A DNA stretch of 64,000 nt from CAXMQZ01 sp963719055 (GTDB taxonomy: Bacteria > Acidobacteriota > Thermoanaerobaculia > Multivoradales > JAHEKO01): contig CAVRAU010000008.1 in assembly GCA_963719055.1 (NCBI GenBank), positions 62,001 through 126,000 of the forward strand. The letters run 5' to 3'. Position numbers and translations under genes: made by a program. The notes under the pieces were generated by a model that was not told where the DNA came from, did not search any database, and saw only the letters and a program-made list of their open reading frames with translations. Below are positions 1 through 9,922 of this stretch, piece by piece (the stretch's first letter is position 1; each line of letters begins with the position of its first letter).

Positions 1-796
1 CCGCGCCGTTGACCATGCAACCGATCTCGCCATCCAACTTGATGTAGTTGAGATCGAACTCACCGGCTTCGACCTCCAGAGGATCCTCCTCGGTCAGATC
101 CCGCATCTCCTTGATATCAGGATGTCGGAACAGCGCGTTGCCATCGAAGTTCATCTTGGCGTCGAGAGCCATGACATCACCGGCGCCGGTCACCAGCAAC
201 GGATTGATCTCGGCGAGAGAGGCGTCGGTATCGAGGTAGGCCTTGACCAGGGCCGTGATCAACTTGCCCGCTTGGCGCGCAGTCTTGCCCTCGAGGCCCA
301 ATTTCCTGGAGATCGAACGTGCTTCGAAAGGCAAGAGCTCCAACGCCGGATCTACCGACTGGCGGATGATGGCGTCAGGATCCTTGGCCGCCACTTCTTC
401 GATATCCATACCCCCCGCGGCCGAAGCCATGACGACCGGCTTGCCACGCGCTCGATCCAAGGTGACACTCAAATAGAGCTCATCAGCGATATCGAGCGCT
501 TCTTCAACCAGGACCTTTTCCACCCTCTTGCCCTCAGGGCCTGTCTGTGGAGTCACCAGCTGCATCCCGAGGATTCGACCAGCAACCTCCTCGGCTTCCG
601 CGGGGGAGCTGGCGAGCTTGACGCCCCCGCCCTTGCCCCGACCCCCAGCGTGAATCTGGGCTTTGACCACACACTTGCCACCCAACTCGGCGCAGATCTC
701 GCCTGCTTCGGCGGCGCTGTCGGTCACCCGTCCTCGCGGCGTCACCACACCGTAGCGACGCAGGACTTCTTTCGCCTGATACTCGTGAATCTTCAA
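1..796 (-). CDS. sucC: Succinyl-CoA synthetase beta subunit, 3' end outside window
   Basis: ATP-grasp subunit of the TCA enzyme that interconverts succinyl-CoA and succinate with nucleotide phosphorylation. The first ~265 codons are present; the family is usually ~390 residues, so the C-terminal third lies beyond base 1. The N-terminus reads LKIHEYQAKEVLRRYGV, followed by the nucleotide-binding AQIHAGGRGKGGGVK stretch. The last visible residues, GEIGCMVNGA, match the conserved mid-protein region. The start is TTG at 796, preceded by AAGGAG seven bases upstream. The TCA genes icd and an aconitase-family gene lie nearby on the same strand. Not seen in the predicted open-frame list because it has no stop in the window, but the translation is unambiguous. 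Confidence 0.95.
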   Translation of the reverse strand, partial: MKIHEYQAKEVLRRYGVVTPRGRVTDSAAEAGEICAELGGKCVVKAQIHAGGRGKGGGVKLASSPAEAEEVAGRILGMQLVTPQTGPEGKRVEKVLVEEALDIADELYLSVTLDRARGKPVVMASAAGGMDIEEVAAKDPDAIIRQSVDPALELLPFEARSISRKLGLEGKTARQAGKLITALVKAYLDTDASLAEINPLLVTGAGDVMALDAKMNFDGNALFRHPDIKEMRDLTEEDPLEVEAGEFDLNYIKLDGEIGCMVNGA

Positions 797-836
797 GAGA
801 CTTCTCCTTGACTTTGAACGCTTTGGACTGCGAATC

Positions 837-855
837 GACCCCAGGGAGTGGGGTC
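837..855 (-). repeat. Inverted repeat in the sucC leader
   Basis: GACCCC and GGGGTC are separated by seven bases and lie between the candidate -10 and the sucC start. It could be an operator or an mRNA hairpin. There is no following T-run, so it is not a typical terminator. Confidence 0.3.
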
Positions 856-871
856 TGAAAGTGCGAACAGA

Positions 872-877
872 AGTATA
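872..877 (-). promoter_or_regulatory. Candidate -10 box for sucC
   Basis: TATACT on the minus strand lies about 75 bases before the TTG start of sucC, in the only sizeable gap between sucC and the phosphatase gene. A convincing -35 is not visible. Motif match only. Confidence 0.3.
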
Positions 878-899
878 CCCAAATAAGGGAGCTTCGCAG

Positions 900-3311
900 C
901 TATGGGATCTGCAGAACGAGCAGTGTCAGATCGTCCTCTCGAGGAGCCCCCGCGGTGAACCCCTCGAGGTCCGCCAGCACCCCTTCGCATATCTGATCGA
1001 CATCCGTCCCGGCGTGGCGAGACAGCGATTCCTCGAGGCGCTCGAAGCCGAAGAGATCTTCGCTGTTCTCCGCATGCGCCTCGACTACACCATCGCTGAA
1101 GAGGAACAGAACATCTCCAGCGTCGAGATTGGCGGCCCGCACCCGCACTTCCAGATTCTCACGCACACCCAGGGGATAGGAAACCGACTCCAGCGCCTGG
1201 ACATCACCTCGTGGCGACAATCTGTACGGAAAAAGATGGCCGGCGCTCGCATAGAACATCTCTCCCCTTTCCGGATCGACGAGCGCATAGCAGAGAGTGG
1301 CCAGCAAGCGTTTTCTGGCACTCTGGAACACCATTCGGTTCAGGGTCGAGAAGACAGCCTCCACCTCTGGATTGAACGTCACCTGAACCGAGAGGGCTGA
1401 CTTGGCCATTGACATGACGAGACCGCTGGACACGCCATGCCCTGCGACATCTCCGACGGCGACCGCCAGCCGACCGTCCTCCAGCGCCAACACATCGTAG
1501 AAGTCTCCCCCCACCTCCGTCGCAGGTAGATACCGATGGGACAGTTTGACGCCATGGAGTTGCGGCGGTAGGTCCGGAAGAATCGAGGCCTGAATTCCTC
1601 GCGCGGTCTCCAGCTCGACCCGTTGTCGCTCCCGTTCTGCAATCCGGCGCACGTGGGGCGGAATGTCCTCATAGCGATAGACGAACTCCTCGTCACTGAG
1701 GAGACTCTTGGCACTCACGATGAGTGGTATCGCGACCACCAGCAGGGCCAACGATGCCTGAAACTGGATCGATGGATCAGGGGCTCTGAGAAACGGCACG
1801 ACACTCATCACGACGGAGGCAGTGAGACTGGCTAGAACCGAGGTGAAGATCCCGTAGCGGAGAAACAGGATGATGAAGGCCACCGGGGGCAACAGCCAGA
1901 CAATGAAGTTCCATGAAAACGGGTAGACGTGAGCGCTGCCGAAAAAGAGAATCACTGCCGCTACAGCCGAAACCGCAATGCCTGCCCAGACTCCGACCAG
2001 CTTCTCCCAGAAGCTCACCAGAAATAGCCTTCCGAACAGCCCCGTATAGAGGGCAAACGCCGCGAAAAAGGTGAGCAAAGGAATGCTGAACCAACTCGAG
2101 CTCTCCCACCACGGGCCGATCAACAGCCAACCGTAGGCCCACACCCCGAGCTGGCGCAAGCCAGCCAGAAGGCTCCACAGAGCAGCGGCAACCACCAAAC
2201 CGGAAACAAGACCACGCAATGACGCTCTGGCAAAGGTCGCGTTGGCCCATTCGCCCTGGAACAGCGCGTCGAAGGCCGCCAGCCGCCGCCCGTGTCTTTC
2301 CCGTGAAAGGGACTCCCCAACGGACCAGCTCAAGAAGGACAACAACCCCATTGGGAAGAAACAACAGAATGACCATCTGCAGCCCCGCCACCAGTGTGGC
2401 CTGCTGTCGGCTGAGAACACCGACAAAGGCCCCGGCCGAGGCATCTTCGGCACTGAAAACCATGGAGACCACACCAAGAGCAAAAACCAATACCGATATC
2501 TGGACTCCTCGGCGGACTCCGATCTCGCCGGCGTGGTAACGCCGAACAAAGGGAATCGCCACCAGAGGCAGTAGGATCAGCGGCAGAAAGACCTTGGCCT
2601 GTACCAGGAGCTGGATCGGTTGAAAGCTGTTGCGGATCGCCGCGAGCTCGGGATCGTCGAAGTAGCGACTGTAGCCAGCCAGTCGATCCCCGGCAAAGGC
2701 GACCTCGACTCCGTACGGATAGCCCTCTCCCAGCAATGATTCCCGATGTCGAAACCGCAAAAACAGATCCGTCCGATTCTGCAATTCTCGGGTCCTTACT
2801 TCGGGCGCCTCGAAGTCTGCGAGATCTATACCCTGCTCTTCGAGGAAGACCTGTGCGCCGATCTCGAGCCCTATCCGGCAGGACTGCGCCAACCTCCTGA
2901 TCCGGCGGGATGCGCTGGAGAAGCTCCGTGACCTCGCCCGATGGGGTCACCCGAGCATGAAAGCTCCATTCCTGGGCACGCGCACCGGGTTCCCAGACCG
3001 TGACTTCCCAGGTCAGAAGGCTCTGAGCCAGATGACTATCTGAGACTGGTCAGCGGATCCAGAGACGGCAAGTCGACCTGCAGACGGTGCTCGAGTGCCG
3101 CCGCTTCGTCCAGTCTGGTGATGACATAGGGGTTGGCGGGCAGATCCCCGAGATCTCGTAGCCTCTCGAGGCCGATCAACTCGGCCTCCTGTTTGGAAAT
3201 CTGCCAGTTCGTGGGGAATAGCGGGTACGCGCGCGGAAACGCCCATACCGCCACCAGCGCAGCCACTATGCCGACGCCGACCCACGCCAGGACAAAACGA
3301 ATCCCCTTCAC
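900..3311 (-). CDS. Membrane-bound SpoIIE/PP2C-type serine phosphatase, reading frame broken three times
   Basis: Predicted signalling phosphatase of the RsbU/SpoIIE kind. From the GTG start at 3311 (GGAGG upstream) a hydrophobic N-terminal helix is followed by an extracytoplasmic region, about eight membrane segments, and a C-terminal PP2C domain of ~240 residues containing EVGGDFYDV, GDVAGHGV, LFLFSDGVVEA and REDDLTLLV. Continuity needs three +1 corrections, near 3040, 2898 and 2330. The span is 2412 bases, exactly three more than a multiple of three, so ~802 residues result. The lesions at 2898 and 2330 look like one extra G in a G run. The partner anti-sigma or anti-anti-sigma protein is not adjacent. 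Phosphatase assignment is firm; the input signal is unknown. Confidence 0.8.
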
Positions 3312-3404
3312 CCGACCTCCAGATCGACCCCCGAGACCCCCTCACGGGTCGTATGGCTCGTTACGTCAGGCAGGAGCGGATGTTTCGGCGTCGCCTGCCG
3401 CAAC

Positions 3405-4652
3405 CTAGAGATTTTCGACGATCGCCGCGGCGAATTCGGAGGTCTTGAGCAGCGTCGCTCCCTCCATCTGCCGTTCGAGATCGTAGGTCACCCGCTTCTG
3501 ACCGATGGTTGCCTGCAGAGCGGCGATCACGTCAGTCGCTGCCTCTTGCCAGCCGAGCCACCGCAGCATCATCACCCCGGAGAGAATCAAGGAACCGGGA
3601 TTGACCTTGTCGAGGTTGGCGTACTTCGGAGCCGTACCGTGGGTCGCCTCGAAGAGAGCCAGGCCGTCCCCTTCATTGCTGCCGGGAGCCATCCCCAGGC
3701 CCCCGACCTGGGCAGCCAGCGCATCGGAGAGATAGTCGCCGTTGAGATTGGTCGTGGCGATGACCTGATACTCCGCGGGTCGGAGCAGGATTTGCTGGAA
3801 CATGGCGTCGGCGATTCGATCCTTGACCAGAATCTTGCCCGCCGGGAGCTCACCATCGAGATCATCCCAGAGCGCCTGCTCGGTCACGGTATGGTCGCCA
3901 AACTCTTCCGCGGCGACCTGATACCCCCACTCCTTGAAGGCTCCCTCGGTGTACTTCATGATATTGCCCTTGTGCACCAGGGTCAGGTCGGTACGTCCCT
4001 CCCGGACTGCGTACTCGAGTGCCTTGCGCACCAGGCGTTTGCTACCGGTGATCGAGATGGGCTTGATGCCGATGCCGCTGTCCTCGCGGATTCTCTTGCC
4101 CAGATCATCGCGCAAGAAATTGATCAGCTCTTTGGCACCGCGGGATCCTTCTTCCCACTCGATGCCCGCGTATACGTCCTCGGTATTCTCTCGAAAGATG
4201 ACCATGTCCACTCTTTCGGGATGGCGGACTGGCGACGGCACGCCGTCGAAATAGCGGACCGGGCGCACACAGGCGTAGAGATCCAACGTCTGTCGGAGGG
4301 TCACATTGAGACTCCGAAACCCACCACCGACGGGAGTCGTCAGCGGGCCTTTGATGGCACCACGGAAATCACGAATGGCCTCGATGGTGTCTTGTGGCAG
4401 CCACTCGTCGTAGTGTTCTTTCGCCTTCTCTCCCGCGTAGATCTCCATCCAGGCCACAGACTTGGAACCGTTATAGGCCTTCTCGACAGCGCTGTCGAGA
4501 ACGTGGCGCGTCGCCCGCCAGATATCGGGGCCGATGCCATCGCCCTCGATGAACGGAATGATCGGTCGGTCCGAGACCTCGAGTTGTCCATCAGACCACT
4601 GAATCTCCTGGCCGTCCGATGGTGGGGTCACCTTTCGATAGCTCTTGCTCAC
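3405..4652 (-). CDS. icd: NADP-dependent isocitrate dehydrogenase
   Basis: TCA-cycle oxidative decarboxylation of isocitrate to 2-oxoglutarate. The 415-residue length matches the bacterial homodimeric family (E. coli Icd 416). Visible landmarks are FIEGDGIGPD near the N-terminus, the substrate and phosphorylation loop GGGFRSLNVTLRQ, the metal-binding aspartates in the C-terminal half, and HGTAPKYANLDKVNPGS. The Lys-Tyr pair in the last motif indicates NADP rather than NAD. The start is GTG at 4652, with AGGAG upstream. It is divergent from cdd across 112 bases. The serine in the regulatory loop is kept, but no AceK homologue is in the window. Confidence 0.96.
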   Translation of the reverse strand: MSKSYRKVTPPSDGQEIQWSDGQLEVSDRPIIPFIEGDGIGPDIWRATRHVLDSAVEKAYNGSKSVAWMEIYAGEKAKEHYDEWLPQDTIEAIRDFRGAIKGPLTTPVGGGFRSLNVTLRQTLDLYACVRPVRYFDGVPSPVRHPERVDMVIFRENTEDVYAGIEWEEGSRGAKELINFLRDDLGKRIREDSGIGIKPISITGSKRLVRKALEYAVREGRTDLTLVHKGNIMKYTEGAFKEWGYQVAAEEFGDHTVTEQALWDDLDGELPAGKILVKDRIADAMFQQILLRPAEYQVIATTNLNGDYLSDALAAQVGGLGMAPGSNEGDGLALFEATHGTAPKYANLDKVNPGSLILSGVMMLRWLGWQEAATDVIAALQATIGQKRVTYDLERQMEGATLLKTSEFAAAIVENL

Positions 4653-4750
4653 GCCCTGATCACTCCTCTTCTTCTAGATGTAGATGAACTCACGACCATC
4701 GGTCGATAATCGCCTTTCGGCAGTTTAGCACAGCGATTTTGCACCCATGG

Positions 4751-4756
4751 TAGATT
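4751..4756 (+). promoter_or_regulatory. -10-like box of cdd, leaderless arrangement
   Basis: TAGATT ends eight bases before the cdd ATG and there is no Shine-Dalgarno sequence between them. Transcription from this box would begin at or next to the start codon. One of five similar arrangements in the window. Confidence 0.4.
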
Positions 4757-4764
4757 GAATCGCC

Positions 4765-5178
4765 ATGAACTGGGACCCTCTCATCGAGGCTGCACAAGCC
4801 GTTCGAGATCGTGCCTACGCCCCTTACAGCGGCTTCCGCGTGGGTGCCGCCATCTTGATGGATGGGGGTGATGTTCACGCCGGCTGCAACATCGAGAACA
4901 GGAGCTTTGGCGGCACGATCTGCGCGGAGAGGGTCGCGGTGGGATCTGCGGTGGCGTCTGGCTCCCAGGCGATTCGCGCCGTGGTGGTCATCTCGGAGAC
5001 CGAGCCTCCAGCGGCACCTTGCGGCCTTTGCCTACAGGTTCTCACCGAGTTCGGCGGACCGGATCTCCCCGTTTTGTTGATCAATCCCCAGGGTAGCCGT
5101 CAGGAATTTGTCTTGGCGGACCTCCACCCGTACCCCTTCCAGTTGCCCCCCCAAGGCCTGGGTCGGGTGTCAGGCTGA
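4765..5178 (+). CDS. cdd: Cytidine deaminase
   Basis: Zinc hydrolase that deaminates cytidine and deoxycytidine for pyrimidine salvage. The 137-residue length fits the small homotetrameric type. Zinc site motifs are CNIENRSFGGTICAERVA, which supplies one Cys and the catalytic Glu, and PCGLCLQVL, which supplies the other two Cys. The family usually has Arg after the last Cys (PCGxCRQ); here it is Leu. The 3' end overlaps the convergent mqnD gene by nine bases. No ribosome-binding site precedes the ATG; a -10-like box sits right before it. Confidence 0.92.
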   Translation: MNWDPLIEAAQAVRDRAYAPYSGFRVGAAILMDGGDVHAGCNIENRSFGGTICAERVAVGSAVASGSQAIRAVVVISETEPPAAPCGLCLQVLTEFGGPDLPVLLINPQGSRQEFVLADLHPYPFQLPPQGLGRVSG

Positions 5179-6030
5179 CGGCTCCGGAGCCAGAAACTCT
5201 GCCTGAATCTGGGCTGGAATCACACCGGCCTCGAATCCCCGATCCAGCAGCAACTGGACCGCTTGCCGGCCCGCTTCTCCGTAGTCCCGCGTCCAGTTGT
5301 TGACATACATACCGACGAACCGATCCGAGCGGACCGGATCCTCTTCCAACTCTCTCGCATACCGGGTGGCGTAGGAGAGAGCCTCCTGGCGGTGATCCAG
5401 AGCGTAGTTGATGCTTTCTGTGAGCAGGCGGCAGAGGAGCGCCTTGAGATCGGCTGGCAGATCGCGGCGGATCCCATTGGCTCCGAGAGGTAGCGGACCC
5501 TCCGTTTCCGTCCTCCACCACTCGCCCAGGTCTTCGACCTTGTGCATGCCGATGTCTCCGTAGGTGAGCTGGCCTTCATGGATGACAACACCCGCGTCGA
5601 CCTCTCCAGCCGCCACAGTGTCGAAGATCTTGTCGAACGCCACGTTGACAGTCGAGACATCCGGTTGCCAGAGGCGCAGCGCCAGGTGGGCAGTGGTCAG
5701 CTCTCCTGGAATCGCCACCGTCTTGCCGGCCAGATCGCCGCGCGACCGCGGTGCCGTCGAGACCACGACGGGACCATAACCATCACCGAAGCTCGCACCC
5801 GATGGCATGAGCTGGTAGCGGTCCGCCAGATGGGCATAGGCGTGAAATGAGAGCGCCGTGATCTCATAGGTGCCTTCGAAAGCGGCCTGATTGAGAGATT
5901 CGATATCGCCGAGCACGTGCTCGATGGTCAGCCCGCCGGTGTCCAGCAGGCCCTGCGTCAGGGCATAGAACATGAACGCGTCGTCTGAGTCCGGACTGTG
6001 GGCAATCCGTATCGTGGTGGTTTGGCTCAT
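5170..6030 (-). CDS. mqnD: 1,4-dihydroxy-6-naphthoate synthase (futalosine pathway)
   Basis: Converts cyclic dehypoxanthine futalosine to 1,4-dihydroxy-6-naphthoate for menaquinone synthesis. The fold is that of a periplasmic-binding-protein-like enzyme. Conserved features seen are the N-terminal IRIAHSPDSDDAFMFYAL, a GDIESLN segment, SFHAYAHLADRY, and GASFGDGYGP. The ATG at 6030 is chosen because upstream in-frame codons do not look like protein and a TANNNT box lies eight bases before it. The length, 286 residues, is normal for MqnD. Other mqn genes are not in the window. MqnA is related, but the DDAFMF motif favours MqnD. Confidence 0.9.
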   Translation of the reverse strand: MSQTTTIRIAHSPDSDDAFMFYALTQGLLDTGGLTIEHVLGDIESLNQAAFEGTYEITALSFHAYAHLADRYQLMPSGASFGDGYGPVVVSTAPRSRGDLAGKTVAIPGELTTAHLALRLWQPDVSTVNVAFDKIFDTVAAGEVDAGVVIHEGQLTYGDIGMHKVEDLGEWWRTETEGPLPLGANGIRRDLPADLKALLCRLLTESINYALDHRQEALSYATRYARELEEDPVRSDRFVGMYVNNWTRDYGEAGRQAVQLLLDRGFEAGVIPAQIQAEFLAPEPSA

Positions 6031-6038
6031 GGCCCGGG

Positions 6039-6044
6039 AGGGTA
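6039..6044 (-). promoter_or_regulatory. -10-like box of mqnD, leaderless arrangement
   Basis: TACCCT on the minus strand ends eight bases before the mqnD ATG. The intervening bases are C/G only and contain no Shine-Dalgarno sequence. Confidence 0.35.
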
Positions 6045-6070
6045 TCAGAGGCTCGCGAGCGGGTCGACCA

Positions 6071-8054
6071 TCATTCGCCGGTGCCAAACATGCCGGGCCG
6101 GTAGGCGGTGATGTGACCGGTAAACGCCGATGCCGCAACGGTCAGTGGCGATGCCAGATACAACCGCCCCGGGCCGGAGCGTCCCTTGTAGTTGCGATTG
6201 ATGGCAGACACGGTGACCTGGTCCTCGGTTTCCGACACCCCAGGGCCACAGCCGATACACGCCCCACACCCAGGTTTGAGCAACCGGACTCCGGCGTTCT
6301 CGAAGGTCTCGAGATAGCCTCGGTGGCGGCAGAACTCCTCTACCTCCTGAGAGCCAAACTGGATGTAGAAGTCCACTCCCTCGTGCACCCGTAGACCCGC
6401 TGCGAGGGCTTCCTCGACCACTTGGTGATAGAAGCCCAGATCATCGACCTTGCCTGCCGTGCAACTGCCACCATAGGCGATATCGATGGGCACTTCGCCA
6501 ATCTCGTCGACCAGGGCTCCATTGGTCGGATCCGACGGGATTCCCTGATCCGGATCGCCCGGGTGCGCTACCATGGGACGAAGCTCACTCAAGTCGATCT
6601 GGTGAATTCCCCCGGCATAGACGGCGTCGGGATCTGGGTGCGCCGCCCGTGCCCGCAGCGCATCGATGTCCGCATCCGGCCGCCATTCCGCGAGCCAACG
6701 GTAGGTCTCTTCATCAGCCTCGACGATGGCAGTGCGGGCCGAGCATTCCGTCGCCATATTGGTCAGGGTGGCGCGCTCGTCCATCGACAAGGTGGAGAGT
6801 CCCGGCCCGGTGAACTCCATGACCCGTTTGAGCGTCTGCTGAGGTCTCGCAAACTCCAGCAGAATGTGCAGCATCAGATCCTTGGCGGTCACTCCCTCCG
6901 GCAGCTCACCGGTGAGGTGGAACTGGATCGATTCCGGAACCGCCACGGCCGCCAACCCCGAATGAACCAGATTGGCGTACTCGGTGGCGCCGACGCCCCA
7001 TGCCAGCGCGTTGTTGCAGCCACCCATGCAGGTATGGCTGTCCGTGGCCAAAACGAAGTCACCTGGTGAGACCAGACGCTGCCTCGCCACTTCATGGCAG
7101 ATTCCGGGCGAGACGCCGTCTCTGGCCGAAAAGTCCCGGACCCCGGTGTGCTTCTGGAAAGCCCTTCTGCAGCTCGCGTAATAGCTCGATCTTGTCGAGG
7201 AAGGGTCGCATTCGAGCGACATCATCGGCATAGATCAGGTGGTCCTCGAAGACCGCGAATCGATCGGGGTTGCGGATCTGGTAGTCCGGTCCGTACTCCT
7301 GCTCCAGAAAGTAGTGCACCTGTGCCGTCGTGAACTCATGAGAGTACCCGCCATCCACCTGGACGACGACAGGATCGCCCGGCTTGACTGACCCGCCGTC
7401 GGGTAGATGGCTAGCCAGAATCTTCTCGGCCATGGTCATAGGTCTCGTCTCGGTCCCGGTGCCCGGTAGAGACAGATCGCCGGCCGCCAGTGCCTTGGCA
7501 AAGGGAAAGAGTCCCCCTGCTTGAACGATCAGCTGGGTCACTGGATCGTACTGACGGTAGAACTCTTCAAGCGGGATCCCTTCGCCCTGCTGCAAACGTC
7601 GAAGAATCTGATGATCCCCCATCAAAACACCCTGATTGATGTTGTTGGCCGCGTGGATGGGGGCAAACGAGGCGGCGATGGCAATCCGGATGCCGGACCA
7701 CTTCTCGGCTTGCACCGCGGTCTCTCGAGAGCTTCCTACACCCTTCCGATATCCCGAAACAATGACTTCGAAGTCCCCACCCCAGAGAGCATCCCTGGAA
7801 AACTGGCGTTCGCCATCGACGATCAAACCAGCATAGGCCTCGCGTGCCAAGTCCTCGGGTCGGTGGTTGAAACAGACCCAGGCCGGTGTCATGGCATCGG
7901 TATTGATGTCGTCGAGAAGATCCTCGACAGACACATCGTCCATCGTCAGGTCGAGCTCACCAGCCAATTGCCCACGAATCTTGTCGGGGTCCTTGGTCAG
8001 GAAGAGAACTCTCTTGCCTCGAGTGAGCTTTACGATTTCGGGTGGTTTGGCCAT
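6071..8054 (-). CDS. Fused aconitase-family dehydratase (swivel domain first), one frameshift
   Basis: Aconitase/3-isopropylmalate dehydratase family enzyme with a [4Fe-4S] cluster. The order is unusual: an N-terminal LeuD-like swivel domain (about residues 1-220, with GYRKGVGSSRETA) precedes the LeuC-like catalytic part. The catalytic part carries DSHTCMGGCNNALAWGVG and PGCGACIGCGPG, which supply the cluster cysteines. A +1 correction near 7165, at AAGGGCTTT with one extra G, joins the halves as LQKAFQKHTGVRDF. The span is 1984 bases, one more than a multiple of three, giving ~660 residues. Neighbouring icd and sucC suggest that it serves as the TCA aconitase; 3-isopropylmalate dehydratase remains possible. 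ATG at 8054 has GGAG upstream. Confidence 0.85.
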
Positions 8055-8183
8055 GGAGACTCCAGTCGTAGACAGGACCCGTATTCTACCGTTACGGTCG
8101 CGGACCGCAGGCAGCCTCATGCAGGCAGCGGCTCGACGGACCCTGCTACCATTTCAAGCGCCTTTCGGGGAGGGACAGAAACC

Positions 8184-9872
8184 ATGCAACGGATCATCGA
8201 ATGCGTACCCAATTTCAGCGAGGGTCGAGACCCGTCGGTCATCGATCAGATCGCCATGGCCATCGAGCAGGTCGATGGCGTGGCCTTGCTGGACGTCGAT
8301 CCGGGTAAGGCCACCCATCGCACGGTGGTGACGTTCGCCGGGGAGCCGCAGGCCGTCGTGGACGCCGCCGTTGCTGCAGCCACGGTCGGCACCGAGCTCA
8401 TCGATATGAGAGGACATCAGGGCGAGCACCCACGGTTTGGCGCCCTCGACGTTTGCCCGCTGGTGCCAGTATCGGGGGTCTCCATGGAGGAGACTGTCGA
8501 GCTGGCGCGAGAGTTGGGCAAAAGGCTGGCCGACGAGGTCGGTCTGACGGTCTTCTGCTACGAGAACGCCGCCTTCACTGAGGAACGCCGCAATCTGGCC
8601 GACGTCAGATCCGGGGAGTACGAAGGACTCGGCAAGAAGCTGGGAGACCCAGCCTGGCGGCCGGATTTCGGACCTGCCGAGTTCAATCCTCGATCTGGGG
8701 CAACCGCGGTCGGAGCTCGCGATTTTCTGGTGGCCTACAACATCAACCTCAACACGACATCGACTCGTCGCGCCAACGCCATCGCCTTCGATGTGCGGGA
8801 GAAAGGGCGGGTCGAACGAGAAGGCCATCCCCTGACGGGCAAGATCGTTCGGGACGAGAATGGTGATCCGGTCCATCGACCGGGCAGTCTGAAAGCCGTC
8901 AAGGCCATTGGCTGGTTCATCGAGGAGTACGGCGTAGCTCAAATCTCCATGAACCTGACCGATGTCAAGACCACTCCTGTCCACGAGGCCTTCGATGAGG
9001 TGTGTCTCCGGGCCGCGGCTCGCGGAATCCGCGTTACAGGCTCCGAGCTCGTGGGGCTGGTGCCTCTGCAGGCAATGCTGGATGCCGGCAAGCACTATCT
9101 GAGAAAGCAACAGAGGTCGCTGGGAGTGCCCGACCGGGAGATTCTCAAGATCGCCGTCAAATCGATGGGCCTGGATGACTTGAAGCCCTTCGACCCGGCC
9201 GAGAAGATCATCGAGTACAAGTTGGCCTCCTTGCTGGCGTCTTCAGACAAGCTCGTTCAACTTACTGTCACGAGGTTCACAGACGAGACTGGATCCGAAT
9301 CCGTGGCTCCAGGTGGGGGCTCCGTCTCGGCCCTGGTGGGCGCACTTGGCGCTGCCCTGGGAACCATGGTCGCCAACCTGTCGGCCCATAAACGGGGCTG
9401 GGACGAGAGATGGGAGGAATTCTCCGACTGGGCCGTGAAGGGGAAGGAAGTATACGAGGCTCTGCTCGACCTGGTCGATCTCGACACAGCGGCCTTCAAC
9501 GCCATGATGGCGGCTCTGCGGCTACCCAAGCGCACAGAGGATGAGTCTCGACAACGCCACGCCGCGATGCAGGAAGCAGCCCGACAGGCCATGGAAGTTC
9601 CCTTGCAGGTGATGCAGAAGGCCTTGGACAGTATGCCGCTCCTGAGGGCGATGGCAGAAACCGGAAATCCTGCCTCCGTTTCTGATGCTGGAGTCGGTGC
9701 CCTGTGTGCCCGCGCAGCGGTCCGCGGCGCCTTCTTGAACGTCAGGACCAACGCCGGTGAGCTCGAAGACCAGGAAGCAGCTGGCCAGCTGATCGCCAGA
9801 GCTGAACAGATCGACGCGAAATCCCGGGATTTCGAATCGGAAATCCTGGCCATCGTCGAGAAGAAGCTGTAG
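8184..9872 (+). CDS. ftcD: Bifunctional glutamate formimidoyltransferase / formiminotetrahydrofolate cyclodeaminase
   Basis: Histidine-degradation and folate enzyme. The N-terminal ~300 residues, starting MQRIIECVPNFSEGRD, transfer the formimino group from formiminoglutamate to tetrahydrofolate. The C-terminal ~200 residues, with SVAPGGGSVSALVGALGAAL, are the cyclodeaminase that yields methenyl-THF. The 562-residue fusion has the same arrangement as the animal enzyme. ATG at 8184 is chosen over the longer open frame because the family motif starts there and GGAGGGA lies upstream; a TACCAT box at 8146 may be its -10. It is divergent from the aconitase-family gene. Other hut genes are not in the window. 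Confidence 0.93.
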   Translation: MQRIIECVPNFSEGRDPSVIDQIAMAIEQVDGVALLDVDPGKATHRTVVTFAGEPQAVVDAAVAAATVGTELIDMRGHQGEHPRFGALDVCPLVPVSGVSMEETVELARELGKRLADEVGLTVFCYENAAFTEERRNLADVRSGEYEGLGKKLGDPAWRPDFGPAEFNPRSGATAVGARDFLVAYNINLNTTSTRRANAIAFDVREKGRVEREGHPLTGKIVRDENGDPVHRPGSLKAVKAIGWFIEEYGVAQISMNLTDVKTTPVHEAFDEVCLRAAARGIRVTGSELVGLVPLQAMLDAGKHYLRKQQRSLGVPDREILKIAVKSMGLDDLKPFDPAEKIIEYKLASLLASSDKLVQLTVTRFTDETGSESVAPGGGSVSALVGALGAALGTMVANLSAHKRGWDERWEEFSDWAVKGKEVYEALLDLVDLDTAAFNAMMAALRLPKRTEDESRQRHAAMQEAARQAMEVPLQVMQKALDSMPLLRAMAETGNPASVSDAGVGALCARAAVRGAFLNVRTNAGELEDQEAAGQLIARAEQIDAKSRDFESEILAIVEKKL

Positions 9873-9922
9873 AGATCTACTCCACGAGTGCGATCATCGA
9901 GGCGGCCAGAATCACCTCGAGC

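Noticed and set aside
3546..4709. 387-codon open frame antisense to icd
   Set aside because: Mirror of a well-supported coding frame in GC-rich DNA; no family resemblance and no ribosome-binding site.
7521..8183. 221-codon N-terminal extension of FTCD
   Set aside because: FTCD homology starts at 8184, and the upstream stretch is the reverse of the aconitase-family gene.
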